NCBI GenBank assembly: GCA_012934845.2
Contig: WNNJ02001453.1
Span: 62,001-126,000, forward strand
Origin: Pomphorhynchus laevis
Taxonomy: Eukaryota > Acanthocephala > Palaeacanthocephala > Echinorhynchida > Pomphorhynchidae
Length of the DNA stretch: 64,000 nucleotides
Direction: 5' to 3'
Part shown: one piece after another, positions 39,290 to 50,562 of the stretch
Numbering within the stretch: position 1 is the stretch's first letter
How the letters are laid out: each line of letters starts with the position of its first letter
Notes under the pieces: generated by a model
Seen by the model: only the letters and a program-made list of their open reading frames with translations
Databases searched by the model: none
Told to the model about the DNA's origin: nothing
Translations under genes and position numbers: made by a program

Positions 39290-39520
39290 AGAGCACCAAG
39301 GAAGCAATTACTATGTAGGAAAACGATTTTAGGAGCGGAGGACCGAGATGATTGGATTTTGTGAATCTGTTTAAACGAATAAAAGATACAGGAGCGATAT
39401 TTTGGGAGAGCACCAAGGAAGCAATTACTATGTAGGAAAACGATTTTAGGAGCGGAGGACTGAGATGATTGGATTTTGTGAATCTGTTTAAACGAATAAA
39501 AGATACAGTAGCGATATTAT
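39290..39520 (-). repeat. Tandem duplication within the LINE
   Basis: A ~115-bp segment (GAGCACCAAGGAAGCAATTA onwards, through GTTTAAACGAATAAAAGATA) is present twice in succession with only a few differences. It duplicates part of the ORF1/endonuclease junction. Confidence 0.85.
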
Positions 39521-39895
39521 TGAAAAGGGATGAATTATCATAAGGAAGAATGGTTGCTAGGATAGACCTGAAAGCAGATACATCATCATCGAGGCGAGAA
39601 GCAGATTCGAGAAGCTTTAAGTTAGATATGATAATATAGCGATCGTGAGAAGGAAAACGATTACGTGGAAGTGGTGGACGGACAGAGCTGGTAGGAGTAG
39701 AGACAGAAGAGCAGATAAACGTGGGAATGACAGGAGGGCTCGACGGAGAATTAAGATAGGTTGGATCATGTGTGACAGAAATGAAGTGTTATATTCCAAT
39801 ATATTCCAATATTTATATAGGAATACATTATATTCTAATATTTTTAATAGATTTTTGTATGCGTGTTTTAATAGTAAAAGAAAAATGTTTTAAAT

Positions 39896-41280
39896 AAAAA
39901 ATGAATGTATTTAACAAAAAAAATCTTGCTACAACTATGTTTACAAAAATAAAACTATCCTAGACAAGTAATTTATTTTTTTCAAGATCTAGTTAATATC
40001 TAGATGATATTAACTGGATCATAAAAATTAATAAATTTAATTATTAAATTATTTAATGTTTAAATTATTAAATTTAAACATTATTTAACCAATAATGTTT
40101 AAACCAGTGGTTTAAACATTATTGATTATAATTATTGACTACCAATTTTTGAAGATGTAAGGCGAAACGTAAAATTGAAGAATTAATCTGTTTTTTTTTG
40201 TTGGTAGATACCAATAATACTATTTTGTATATATTTTGGGTCATAGCGTGATCCCAACCGGAAGTAGCTTATAAATTGATTTTAATTTATACTTACAATA
40301 TATATTTAATTTGTATTAAGAATGTAACCAGAAAATATATTTATGTATATATACAAATTAATCTGCATATGTACAAATTATGTATGTAATCTCAAAGAGA
40401 TCCCAGACGGCGATTAAGTTGTCGTTCTAGATTTGTTACAACAATCGGCTGGGTTGCATAACGAGAAAATTGATATGAAAATAAACCCGTACTCCAAAAA
40501 TGTTCGTAGTAGTACTCCAAACTACTACGAACATCAAATCTCTTATTCAAAACTTGCTATATACTGAATTCTAAACTGTTCTTTAGAACAAATTATGGTA
40601 TGTTTCTAAACTGTCACTGTTCGCTAAGTAATATCATTTACCCAAGTATATATGTCCTTAATAAAGTAGTTTTAACGCTAGAAACGGTTATCAAAAAGCA
40701 TCAGTCACGATGAGTGACTAACGACCTTCTCAATTATATAAAAGAACACATTATCCTTCAGAGCATATCAAATAACTTATACTATATAAGTTATTCGATA
40801 TGAATAACTGATGGGGTTTATATGGGATTAAACAGCAAGCATCGAAGGCCTAAAGCAAATAGTCTTACACTATGATTATATGAATATATTGATAATCGGA
40901 AATAAGAAATATGCATTATTTAAATACCTTGATAAAATATTTCAAGTGAATGAGATGTAGCCTAATGTCAATTTTCCATTCAAATATAATTTAATGATAC
41001 CGTTAAACTAAGCTACACTTTTTAGATGAGTCAGCAATTTTATTTCGTCAGCTGTTTTAACCAATATGTGAAATCTCAGTAAATATTTGTTCTAAACTTC
41101 TACATTGTATAATATTGATGTTCAAACGAGTATACTTGTGCTTTTATGTATGCAATATAAGATATCAAAAAAACATTAGCTATGCTCAGGCGATAATCTT
41201 ACACCCACAAATATTAAAATGGCATAATTTAAGTAGGATGAAAAGATAATTATAATAAAATATAACATATTAATTGTGGA
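39896..41280. other. AT-rich intergenic DNA, no gene seen
   Basis: Contains a perfect 13-bp hairpin at 40501-40533 (TGTTCGTAGTAGT, loop ACTCCAA). Nothing else is recognised. Confidence 0.6.
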
Positions 41281-41290
41281 TTGAGACAAA

Positions 41291-42880
41291 TCAAGTTAGA
41301 TGAAGCCAAGAGCAAGCGTTACCTCCAATTATTGAATTGTGCGTTATGGTCACTTTACCTTGCTTCGATTTCAAGAACTTACTGTTTGTCGTTATATCCT
41401 TAAAGTTAAGTTCTTCGACAAAAACAGGATATGGATTCAATGTTTTTTTTGGCAAAGCAGGAAATCCATTACTGAATAAATTTATCCAATGATCCAAATC
41501 TGATTGCAAAGATAACACATGATTGATAAGTGATTTGAAGATCGAAGGATATGTGAGGTTTGCAGAATACATTCCGAACTCATCTATTAAAACATCTCTC
41601 AGATTAAAAGTTTTAGCCAGACAATTATAACATCTACACCCTTCTGACACAAATGCACTCCTTCGAAAGGCTATTGTTTGATTTCACGCACATCATCTGC
41701 ATGTAGATTAGGATACACTTTGAGAGACTGCGGTATATCTTCAGTGATGTGTATCCTCTAAAAAGTGGAGTGAGATGATCTGGATCTATCGATTGTATTT
41801 ATATTATCTCACAAGTTAATTTGCTGGATAGTATTGATGATCTTTGTGTCAAAAGATTTGTATACCCAATATTCGGCATCAATTCCAACGTAGGCAGTAA
41901 AATAGTGATAAACTATTAGTAATAAACTAATATTGGTAATAATAGTATATTACTAGTATAAATCCTGTAAACTTAGTAATTTAGTAATACAAATTCGATT
42001 TTGCTTCTTAACATACGGATGTATTCACTATACTGCAAGTTATTAGATCCTAAAACTTTCTTTGCTATAATCTTGTGCTAATAAACTCACACCTCCCAGA
42101 GACGACATCACTATTGGAGAGAATTCAGAACGTCCTATACTAAATAATCGCAGACATTGGAAGACGTTAAAATATTAAAAGCACATATATCATCATTGGC
42201 TGGTATATTCTGACCTTAAATAGAAACTAGCATTCAATATCAACACCGCATTTTGAACAGATTGTGAACAAAACCTTTTCAAGTATGAATTCATGTCGAG
42301 GGCATATGGCAACGGCGTTGTAATATTGTAATGAGTAGTTGGAAATCCATTTGCTTGGCAAGACATATATCTTACTGTGTGTTGCAAAGCATATAATGTG
42401 GAAGATTTAATGGGATTCCAATTATACGGTACTTTCAAGCTGTCATTAAAAGGAGTTTTTGTCATTGTATAACCGTGAAATTTTAGTGACTTCGAAGTTA
42501 ATACCTTAATACTTCTTTATACAAATCATATTGAATAATTGTCCGTATCCCAGTTTTTGACGTACATATATCTACATTTATTCTGAAAATAATCTTTTTT
42601 CTTGTTTGATGGAATTGCCAATTTCATTCTGTTGTTTTTAATAGTCTTAATGAATTCCATTTAATAAGGGTTCGCACATCTTTAAAGATCGTATAAGCTC
42701 AAATTCCGAGAATACACATGGAATTTTAATTAACAACCTTCGAAATCGTAATGGTAAATTAATTATTTGCATGATATCATCAACCAATACATATGTCCTT
42801 CTAATCGTTGGTATAACTCTCTAAAATCGCGTGTGATGTATTTTTCTGCACTCATCGTATGTTGTTTTGTTTGTTCAATG
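41291..42880 (-). pseudogene. Cluster of broken ORFs of unknown family
   Basis: Several protein-like stretches follow one another on the minus strand. A short one starts MSAEKYITRDFRELYQRLEG near 42855. Next is 42465-42193 (MTKTPFNDSLKVPYNWNPIK; CQANGFPTTHYNITTPLPYA). The last is 41650-41291 (SEGCRCYNCLAKTFNLRDVL; FSNGFPALPKKTLNPYPVF). Base composition is more balanced than the surroundings and the residue mix is that of real protein. I recognise no family. Consistent strand and spacing suggest one decayed element or virus-like gene set; it is broken in several places. Confidence 0.4.
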
Positions 42881-45240
42881 CAAGTAGTTCAATTTGAATA
42901 ATAACAATTATGTTAAGACTGCATAAGCGACATATGGATTTAATTGGGCAATATGTAAGGCAAAGTTATTCTCTACCTCAATGCTTGCCTTTAATTGATA
43001 AGCACTCGCTTGTAAATTTCTGAGATTCAACCGATGACCCAGGAACGACTAAGCCGTCCTCATACAGTTTGAGTGTAATTCTATCAAATATTCGTTCAAT
43101 GTCAACTTGATTTATTTAATAATTATTTATTCAATAATTAAAAAAAAATTAATTATATAATTTATAGAAAAAATAAAAACCAGTTTGTTCATATTAACAG
43201 GAAAATTATAAAAATAATTGTTAAAAAGTATAGAATATTAACAGAAGTGATTGTAATAAGACTGATCATCACCTCACTTGACTTGTCTAAGGCAAAAGTG
43301 AATACGGTTGATATTCAAATTATGTAGGGCCGGACAAATTTATAAAATGTAATAATTTTGTTATCAAACAAAAACAGCTTTATAAAATATAGAATTAAAT
43401 TTGAATTAATAATGTAGGAACTTTGAACTTGAACAACGAGGTGATAATATTAACATTTATATTCTCAAAGCCAATCTCATCGAGTGACATCCTTGGTCAA
43501 TCTGTATTTACCATATTCAAATTCTAGCGGCGGGCAGAATCCGGTTCACAGGCCGCGGGTTGCCCATATGTAGTCTAAGACAAAAGTGAATACGTTGCTA
43601 TTAAAAGAATGTACCAACAGAGTAAACAGTGATTTTGTAACATTTTTACGTAGTTTAAAATAGTTCACATTATATTTTGCGTTTTGTTATTTTAACACAA
43701 AAATAAATTTTATCCTAAATTTTGGACAGCTTCTTAAATTTCATCTTAAATCTGATAAAATCAGATTTAGATTATTTATCATCAAAATTAAGAAAAAAAT
43801 TAGTTCATCTTAGCTTTGGACTGATCATCAGGGTACCATCAACGGGTGGTCTGAAGAAAATAGGAAATTAGGTCATTTTATATATATGTCAAAATGACAG
43901 AAGCTACAATCAAAAATGAAATAATTAAAATATTAATTATCAAAACTGCTATGATAGATTTACAACAACTTGCCTCGTCCTATGTCTATTCAAATAAATT
44001 CGAAATTTTCATTTACGATTATCTAATGCCTTTTAAATAATAATCGTAATATGAAATCCAGGTATTTTCTCTCACAAGAAAAAAGAAAATTTTTTTTTCG
44101 ATATGACAATGCTATAAGCACAAGGTAATTGCATTATCATTACGTTATGAAAGTTTGAAAGTAACCGAATTAGTTTTAACTTTTGTATATTCAAATCAAT
44201 AAGAAAACAGCTAGTGACTGGATATAGCTCTAAGAATGGCTCTAAGTTAACATTATAATATGAAAATTTTGAAATTTTATCGGTTGGTATTCAATACATA
44301 TTTGTGTCCGAATTCAGCAACTATCCCCGATTTTTAAAACCTATCCTGTAAACGGTAAAAATACAAATTTAATTGATGTGAATTAATAATTAATTACAAT
44401 AAATATTAATTACAATTACATTATGATTAATCATATGTAATCATTTATTTTGCCTTGCTTTTAATTAACTTTTATCTAATCATCATCGTTCGTATTTTAG
44501 TGCAAACCACGTTTATGGCATTATATATATCATTATTCATATTTATTATTGAACTGTAGTATTAACAAAAATACGTTATGCAAAAGACAACTCTAAACCA
44601 ACGTTTTCCAACCTATTTTGTCAAATGGCCTCATAAACCATTTGGATAAGCTTACTGACCTGCCCACAAACTCTATATACAGTTTTATAGTCTCCATATC
44701 ATTTCAATGGATATACTTTTTATTAAGAAGGTAACTTGTATATTTACATATACAAGTTTATATATTAATTTGGTTCATATGCAAATTTTATCAAATTCAA
44801 AAAGTAATGGTGGTATTGAAATATAATCAAAATTTTTTGATGTTGAATTAATCCTATCTATAAGCCAACAGCATTATTTTGCATTTCAATATTGGGAGAC
44901 TTCAATATTGGTAGACATATTTTTTTCTAAAAGTCAGCATCGTTTGTATCTTATTCAAAACCAAACAAATAATTCTATTAGCTGATTTTTATTTAAAAAA
45001 TCTTTAATCATCTTTTTTAAAAATATATTCATTAAAACAAATGTAATTTTTAAAACTTTGTAAATTTAAATTTTATTTTAAATTGAAAGGGTTCATTATC
45101 ACTTACTCCTGATATGATGCAATGTCCTAATCCTCTACTGGTGATGATAATGGTACCTTTTTTGAATCGTGTCTTTATTCCTTACTTGCAAAATGCGATA
45201 TAATGACGTAATATATACATATCTACGTTAACAATACCGA
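42881..45240. other. AT-rich intergenic DNA
   Basis: No gene seen. The segment AAAAGTGAATACG recurs at 43306 and 43578 (also near 38110). A GC-rich patch near 43525-43572 may be a transposon end. Confidence 0.5.
43524..43572. mobile_element. Possible hAT-like terminal fragment
   Basis: The complement reads CATATGGGCAACCCGCGGCC, resembling the GGGCAACCCGCGGCC-type ends of hAT transposons. It is isolated, short and without a partner end. Confidence 0.25.
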
Positions 45241-45293
45241 CGTTTCCCGTTTCAGTGAGCGTTAGCCGAAATACCTAAACGTAGGTATTTGGT

Positions 45294-45339
45294 CAGTGGC
45301 CGATGAAGTCCACCAATACTGAAATGTAGCGTTCTGCTG
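45294..45339 (+). ncRNA. Type I hammerhead ribozyme, copy 1
   Basis: Stem I CAGUGG/CUGCUG (45294-45299 with 45334-45339), core CCGAUGA (one change from CUGAUGA), stem II AGU/ACU with loop CCACCAAU, GAAA at 45321-45324, and a 3-bp stem III closing on GUU. The tiny stem III is typical of PLE-associated hammerheads. The core substitution may reduce or abolish activity. Confidence 0.6.
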
Positions 45340-45797
45340 TTGACTTATAGATATGATTAAAGTAACGTGCAAAATAGAAATAGTCATCAAAATTTAAACA
45401 GTAACAATGACTGCACATGTATATCAACTTAAAATTAGGAAACAAACCATAGCTGACTAATTTGATAGTAATCATTAGGAGAAAATGCAAATAAAATCAG
45501 ACGAGTCAAATGATCGTCAGCCAACATTAAAAAGGTCCGAAACGTAACATGTAGGATTAAAGTAGCGTGCAGGATAAAGCATGAACCTCATCAATGATAA
45601 AATAGTGAAATTAACCAAAAATATACACAATGCTAGAATTGTAATAACTATTTTTTATCCTGCACGCTGCTTTAATTCTATCTTTAAAATATCTATAAAA
45701 TTATCTTTTATTAAATCTAAATGCCAATAAAGCAGACTAGTCGAGTGATCGTCAGTCAACATTAAAAGGACAAAAACATGAAACGTAGGTATTTGGT

Positions 45798-45843
45798 CAG
45801 TAGCTGATGAGATTCACCAATACTGAAATGTAGTGTACTGCTG
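45798..45843 (+). ncRNA. Type I hammerhead ribozyme, copy 2
   Basis: Stem I is CAGUAG (45798-45803) paired with CUGCUG (45838-45843). The intact CUGAUGA lies at 45804-45810. Stem II is GAU/ACU, with one mismatch against the GGU/ACU of copy 3, and its loop is UCACCAAU. GAAA is at 45825-45828. A short stem III ends in GUA, an allowed NUH cleavage triplet, just before the stem I 3' strand. All catalytic core residues are present. Confidence 0.7.
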
Positions 45844-46069
45844 TTGCTTTATAGATAGGATTAAAGCAACGTGCACTGTCATCAAAAATTTCAATTGTAA
45901 CAATGACTGCACAATTAAATTAACTTAAAATTTAAGTTGATGTTTTTTATCATTTTTATAAATTTATCGCAAATTATAAAGATGTGTTGAAATAATATAA
46001 AAATATTGTTGCAATTGAAATTTTGGTGACTTCATTCTGCACGTTGCTTTTATCATATTTATAAGGCAA

Positions 46070-46115
46070 CAACAGTAAAATACATTTCAGTATTGTTGAA
46101 CCTCACCAGCTACTT
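46070..46115 (-). ncRNA. Type I hammerhead ribozyme, copy 3 (decayed)
   Basis: Minus-strand copy with core CUGGUGA (one change), stem II GGU/ACU, GAAA, and stem I AGUAG/CUGUU. It supports the consensus by keeping the stems with different bases. Confidence 0.55.
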
Positions 46116-46369
46116 ATCCAATACCTACGTTTCACGTTTCGGTCTTTTTAATGTCGGCTGACGATCACTCAACTCGTCTGCTTTTATTGGCAATTAGATT
46201 TAAATGACATACTACTTATATATTTTACAAATTTAATATTCACCAATACTGAAATGTAGTGTCTGCATATAGTCGCTTAAAGATAGGATAAAAGCAGCGT
46301 GCAGTATCATCAAAAAATTTCAATTATAACAATGACTGCACAGGTATATAGACTTATAATAATTTTATT

Positions 46370-46820
46370 ATATTAGATAAAAATTTCTCAAATATTTCAA
46401 AAGTTAATCTAATCATATGATGTTAGACTAAATTTCTCAAATATAAAAAACTTAATCTAATCATGTTATATTAGATAAAAATTTCTCAAATATTTCAAAA
46501 GTTAATCTAATCATATGATGTTAGACTAAATTTCTCAAATATAAAAAACTTAATCTAATCATGTTATATTAGATAAAAATTTCTCAAATATTTAAAAAGT
46601 TAATCTAATCATATAATGCTAGACTAAAATTGCTTAAATATTAAAGTTTAATCTAAGCATATTATATTCTGTATAAATTTCTCAAATATTTAAAAAGTTT
46701 ATCTAATTATATAATGCCAGACTAAAATTTCTAAAATACAAAAAATAAAATTTCTCAAATATTTAAAAAGTTTATCTAATTATATAATGCCAGACTAAAA
46801 TTTCTAAAATACAAAAAATA
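46370..46820. repeat. Minisatellite, ~97-bp dimeric unit
   Basis: Four to five tandem copies of a ~97-bp unit, each made of two diverged ~48-bp halves. The halves share AAATTTCTCAAATAT followed by TTAATCTAATCAT. The first two full units are nearly identical; later ones diverge and one is shortened. Confidence 0.9.
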
Positions 46821-47045
46821 ACGGTTGTATTAAAATATAATTGTAAATAATTTATAATTAATCATGATGAGATTGTCAAATATCATTGCAGCTTTTCTAA
46901 CGGATAAAATATAATGCGTCAGTCCTTTCAGTATTCATCTTGATCATTGGGTTAAAATTATATAAAAATAAGATTAAGTGATGTCAATTTAAGGATAGTG
47001 AGACCATTCCGCGTGAATTTCTTGCAAAACATGTAAGCCAGACGC
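46821..47045. other. Non-coding, no feature recognised
   Basis: AT-rich at first, then a moderately GC-rich stretch leading into the hammerhead-like core; no ORF. Confidence 0.5.
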
Positions 47046-47052
47046 GAAAGTA

Positions 47053-47142
47053 TGACGGCAGTCCTCCTCTGCATCCAGTAGTGTCAGGGATCTGGCACTG
47101 ATGAGTCATTGTGATGACGAAATGGCATTCGTCATTCTTTCG
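47053..47142 (+). ncRNA. Hammerhead-like ribozyme core (type III topology)
   Basis: CUGAUGA (47098-47104), a perfect 5-bp stem II GUCAU/AUGAC with loop UGUG (47105-47118) and GAAA (47119-47122). Upstream, UGUCAG-GGAU-CUGGCA makes a closed stem I, so the topology is type III. An outer stem AUGACG/CGUCAU (about 47053 and 47131) plus CCA/UGG could be stem III. The cleavage site reads AGUAG with one G more than consensus, so activity is uncertain. It is unrelated in sequence to the hammerheads 1-2 kb upstream. Confidence 0.55.
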
Positions 47143-47219
47143 TAATGTCAATTGTATATTAACAATTATATCAATTATGTCAATCGGAATATAATTATAA
47201 ACTTACTGTATTTCGATTA

Positions 47220-47650
47220 GCAAAGCGGTGGAATAATAGTTTATATGTTGTGGTTCATGGTGTACAAATCCATAAAAACATGTGTAGGTGAAGCAATTTA
47301 CTATTCAACCACACAGTCCCGAATGCTAAGTCGCGTATTGCGTACATAAACCAAAGTGCAAATATTCGATTGGGCGTGGTTTGACTCGTTCATTCGAGCG
47401 AGATATAAAATACATATATTCTCATAGTTGCTTTAATTGTGACTAAAGCATGTGTAGGTAAAACAAAGTTTATCAGATTGGTGAATCAATTATTATTACA
47501 TTATTCAAATACACGGTCCAAAATGGTATAATAACAAACGTTCGATCGATTGAACGTGGCTGGTTTACTCGAGGCCTGCAAACTCGGAGGGCTCACGGTC
47601 GTGCTATTTGAGAAAGGTGGTTCACACAGTACACCGCCTCGCCACTACCA
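47220..47650. repeat. Two diverged copies of a ~160-bp repeat
   Basis: Units at about 47225-47400 and 47430-47590 share CATGTGTAGGT, ATTCAAnnACACnGTCC, a TTCGATyGATTG/ATTCGATTGGGCG block and GTTTnACTCG. They are followed by a GC-rich tail (GAGGGCTCACGGTCGTGCT; CCGCCTCGCCACTACC). No ORF; a SINE is possible but pol III boxes are not convincing. Confidence 0.5.
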
Positions 47651-50164
47651 GAGTCACATATAAGCATTAAAAATTTAAAAAGTTACTTGCAAATTTGCAT
47701 GAAAAATTTAGCATGTAAATGCTCGCATGTAAATGCCATACTATACGAGAACTATATTTATTATATAATAATAAAAAGGCGAAATAATGGTGCAATATAT
47801 TATTGGTCTATTTCGTCATTGCTGATCTAATACCAACATTTAACGCCAGTCCGTTTTTCTGTTTTTGACCATCATTCGGCTGGTTTGCAGTTTTTCGGAG
47901 TTTCAGTTAGTCTATTTTTACTTTATTTTAAATATTTTACAAATTTGATCGAAATTATAAACGATTTTAAACTAAATTTTTTATTTCTTTTAATAATAAA
48001 TTTCGATATATCCTTACACTAGATCGAAATTGCAATTAAACTAATTTTATTTTTATTGGCAAAAAATGAAAACAGACAAAACTTTTAATTTAAGTATGGA
48101 GGTAGGCAGGGAATCGGCATTTAGGTTTTGTTCGGCAAAGACATGAGGACAGATGAGACTTGGGCAGGTACAACAGGGATATTATGAAAGTTCCGAGAGG
48201 ATGAGACAAGGTTAGTAACAGTGAGATGGAATGGATACAGGGTTGTGAAAGAGCAACGTGGATACCATGGTCTGTAGAAATGACGAATAATCATCGAGAT
48301 TGATGTTACAAGAAGAAGAGAAGCGAAAAAATATTGAGTTACAAGTATGCCAGAGAGACTTAGAGTTGAATGAAGTGATGATTTTATGCTGCCGGAAAGA
48401 TTTGCATTTGGTACTTAGTAGTTTTAATGAATACTCAACTATTCCCTACCATCTTATTTGATAGGGACTGAAACCTTTTATTTCGGTATCAATAGAAATA
48501 GTTTAAGTTTCTTGTATGCTAAAAATAAAATACTAAAATCTTATTCTACACTTTAAACTTTGTGAGGTAAAAGTCGACTATATACCAAAAAATCTTATTT
48601 TACAATTTGTTAACAATTTATTAATTTATTATTTGTTTAAATTATATTAATTATTTATTAAAATTTTCTAATTGTGTTGACAATTCAGCAGCGGTAAAAA
48701 ATAAGTTCTTTTTGGCTGCTCCATAAATTTAATAATTATTTAATGAAAAAATTGATATATTGCGCAAAAGCATAAATATTTGAAGGACCCAAAAATTCGC
48801 TCACAGAAAAAATAGAAGATTAATAGAAGACATCAAAAATTGTATTTGAACAAAAATGATGGGTTTTGCTTGATAATTTGTAGCAATAAAGCATTTAGTA
48901 TGAATAATTGAAAAACCATGATAAATTATTGTTATTGGATGAAAGAGTGTGAATTTAAAAACATTTCTACTAAATTTTAATTATTAAAATTCAAATTTCT
49001 TTCTAAAAATGCAAAGGGAACGCTAATATTCTGTAAATTACTTTAACATTTTATTATCGAACGTTTGGATGAAAACATTTGTCAAAATTTCAAAAGTTTA
49101 ATAAAATATTTTTTTTGTCAAAAATATAAAAATTATAAAAAAAAATTAAAAAAATATTTCAATGTTTTTATTAAACTGGAGATTAATAAAACACTTTTTA
49201 GAAACTAAACATCGGAATTTAGAAAGATTATCATTTTGGAAAATGAAACGAAAGAAATAAAATCCTTTCAACAAATAGAGAACATTACAAATTATATTTT
49301 AGTTAAAATAAGCATTTTTTCTTTGATAATTTGTAACAACAAAACCTTTAATATGAATAATTAAAAGGCCATAATAAATTATAATTAGATTAAATAGCGT
49401 GATTTTAAAAGCATTGCAATTAAATTTTAATAATTTAAATTTAAATTTCTCATTAAATTATAAAACTATAACCTTGATATTTTAGCATTTTATCAAACGT
49501 TCGATAAAAACGGATTATTTTTGCTTATTAAAAACGATCATCTTTGATGCTCATCAAAGATTCTCATTGTCCCAAAAATTGATTGAAAAAAACAGCTGGA
49601 CAATCAAAAATTTTATTGTGGCAAAATCGAGGTTTATTCAAATTTTCGAACACAATGTGTTCATCATTAGTTGTTTCAGTAGCTGTTAAACTTTGTGCAT
49701 TTTTATACAATTTTAGGAAAACCGATACATATCAGTTAGTTCAAGGAACAAAATAAAATCAAAAAAATAAAAAAATACGCCGAACAGAAACGAATATGCA
49801 TTTAAATCAAAAATATAAAAAATATAAAAAACCAACAAAACAAAAACAATTAGTAATTCAAAATAAACTCATTACAATCAAAAGAAAACATTTTACAAAT
49901 TAAACGATTAAACATAATACAATTGAAATTTCAGAGACAATAAAATCAACTACAAATAAATTTAAATTAGATCAAAATAAGACATCATAAAAGCATAAAT
50001 ACAAAAAAGACAAAACGCAAAACATATATCAATGTAAGCATATATCATAACCTCCAGTGTTGCCCTCTAAATAGGGCAGCAATAAATTTCGGGCAAAGTT
50101 TATACTACAATATTTGAAAGCGTCTAAAATTCAAATTTGTAACTCGAAAACGTTTTTATAATTT
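47651..50164. other. AT-rich intergenic DNA
   Basis: No gene seen. A purine-rich, more complex patch at 48100-48420 reads on the minus strand as broken protein-like pieces (LWHTCNSIFFRF; VSTLLFHNPVSIP) and may be a LINE ORF1 remnant. 49730-50050 is A-rich simple sequence. Confidence 0.5.
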
Positions 50165-50562
50165 AAATAAATAAAGACTTTCTTAAGTACACAAAAAAAA
50201 ACAAGAAACATGCAATAAACAAGATCAGATACAACAATAGAAAGTCAAGTCGAACAGTAGCTCTTCAGTCTTCTAACTCTTTTTCTTCTATGACCTCAGG
50301 TCCAGGGGGATTTGAGCCCCTAACCGATCCAACACGCCGCCTTCTGACTGAACCACCCGGGGTCTTTCACCCCCCCCCGAAGAATCTAATCGGCGCGGAC
50401 TATGCTGGGTAAACGAGATACAAGGAGCTTAAGAAACCTTAGCCTTTGCTCTGGGACGTCCTCTTGAGAAAAAGACTAGTCCCGAGATAGCCCAGGTACC
50501 CCAAAGGCGCACCTAGGTTTTCCCTTTCAATAACAGTTACTGAGCCCGTTTCAGGGCCCTTA
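50165..50562 (-). mobile_element. LINE family 1, copy C (5'-truncated 3' end)
   Basis: Matches the last ~300 bp of copy B's RT region and 3' UTR (complement of AACACGCCGCCTTCTGACTG, CACCCGGGGTCTTTCAC, CCAGGTACCCCAAAGGCGCA). The 3' end has a T-rich tail and a TTTAT-type simple tail. It was probably truncated during reverse transcription. Confidence 0.85.

Larger units (their letters stand above)
36560..39895 (-). mobile_element. CR1/L2-like LINE immediately upstream of HSP110
   Basis: A 3.3-kb non-LTR element on the same strand as HSP110, its 3' end only about 190 bp from the HSP110 start codon. Reading down the minus strand: an ORF1-like stretch (SHDRYIIISNLKLLESASRL, 39650-39550); endonuclease pieces (LSIYNTRSILHKANRLLDIF then CITES near 39060-39190; SDHFLVTLTI near 38550); and RT pieces (FQAAFRSNHSTEIACLKIYN; SLDLSSAFDIVNHSILLHRL; DVPQGSGLGPFLFS; VMQYAD; SLIFSRLDYCLSLFF). 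The LIFSRLDYC and DLSSAFD blocks are typical of the CR1/L2 group. It has many frame breaks, and motif C reads YADI instead of YADD, so it is dead. Confidence 0.85.
45241..46330. repeat. Cluster of hammerhead-bearing repeat units, both orientations
   Basis: At least four related units. The full consensus unit runs: a leader (CGATCGTCAGCCAACATTAA-like, then GAAACGTAGGTATTTGGT); a hammerhead core; then TTGCTTTATAGATAGGATTA, AAGCAACGTGCA, a TCATCAAAAATTTCAATTGT stretch and AACAATGACTGCACA. Units are at about 45241-45440 (+), 45494-45600 (+, lacking the ribozyme), 45730-45930 (+), 46010-46190 (-) and 46230-46350 (+, partial). No coding capacity. Length, lack of ORF and a type I hammerhead fit the animal retrozyme type of PLE-associated short repeats. 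Confidence 0.7.

Noticed and set aside
37537-39893. Plus-strand ORFs rich in Arg, Glu and Lys
   Set aside because: Antisense of the pyrimidine-rich LINE coding strand, which carries the RT and endonuclease motifs.
46370-46820. CRISPR-like array
   Set aside because: The units are continuous tandem repeats without unique spacers, in a eukaryotic context.
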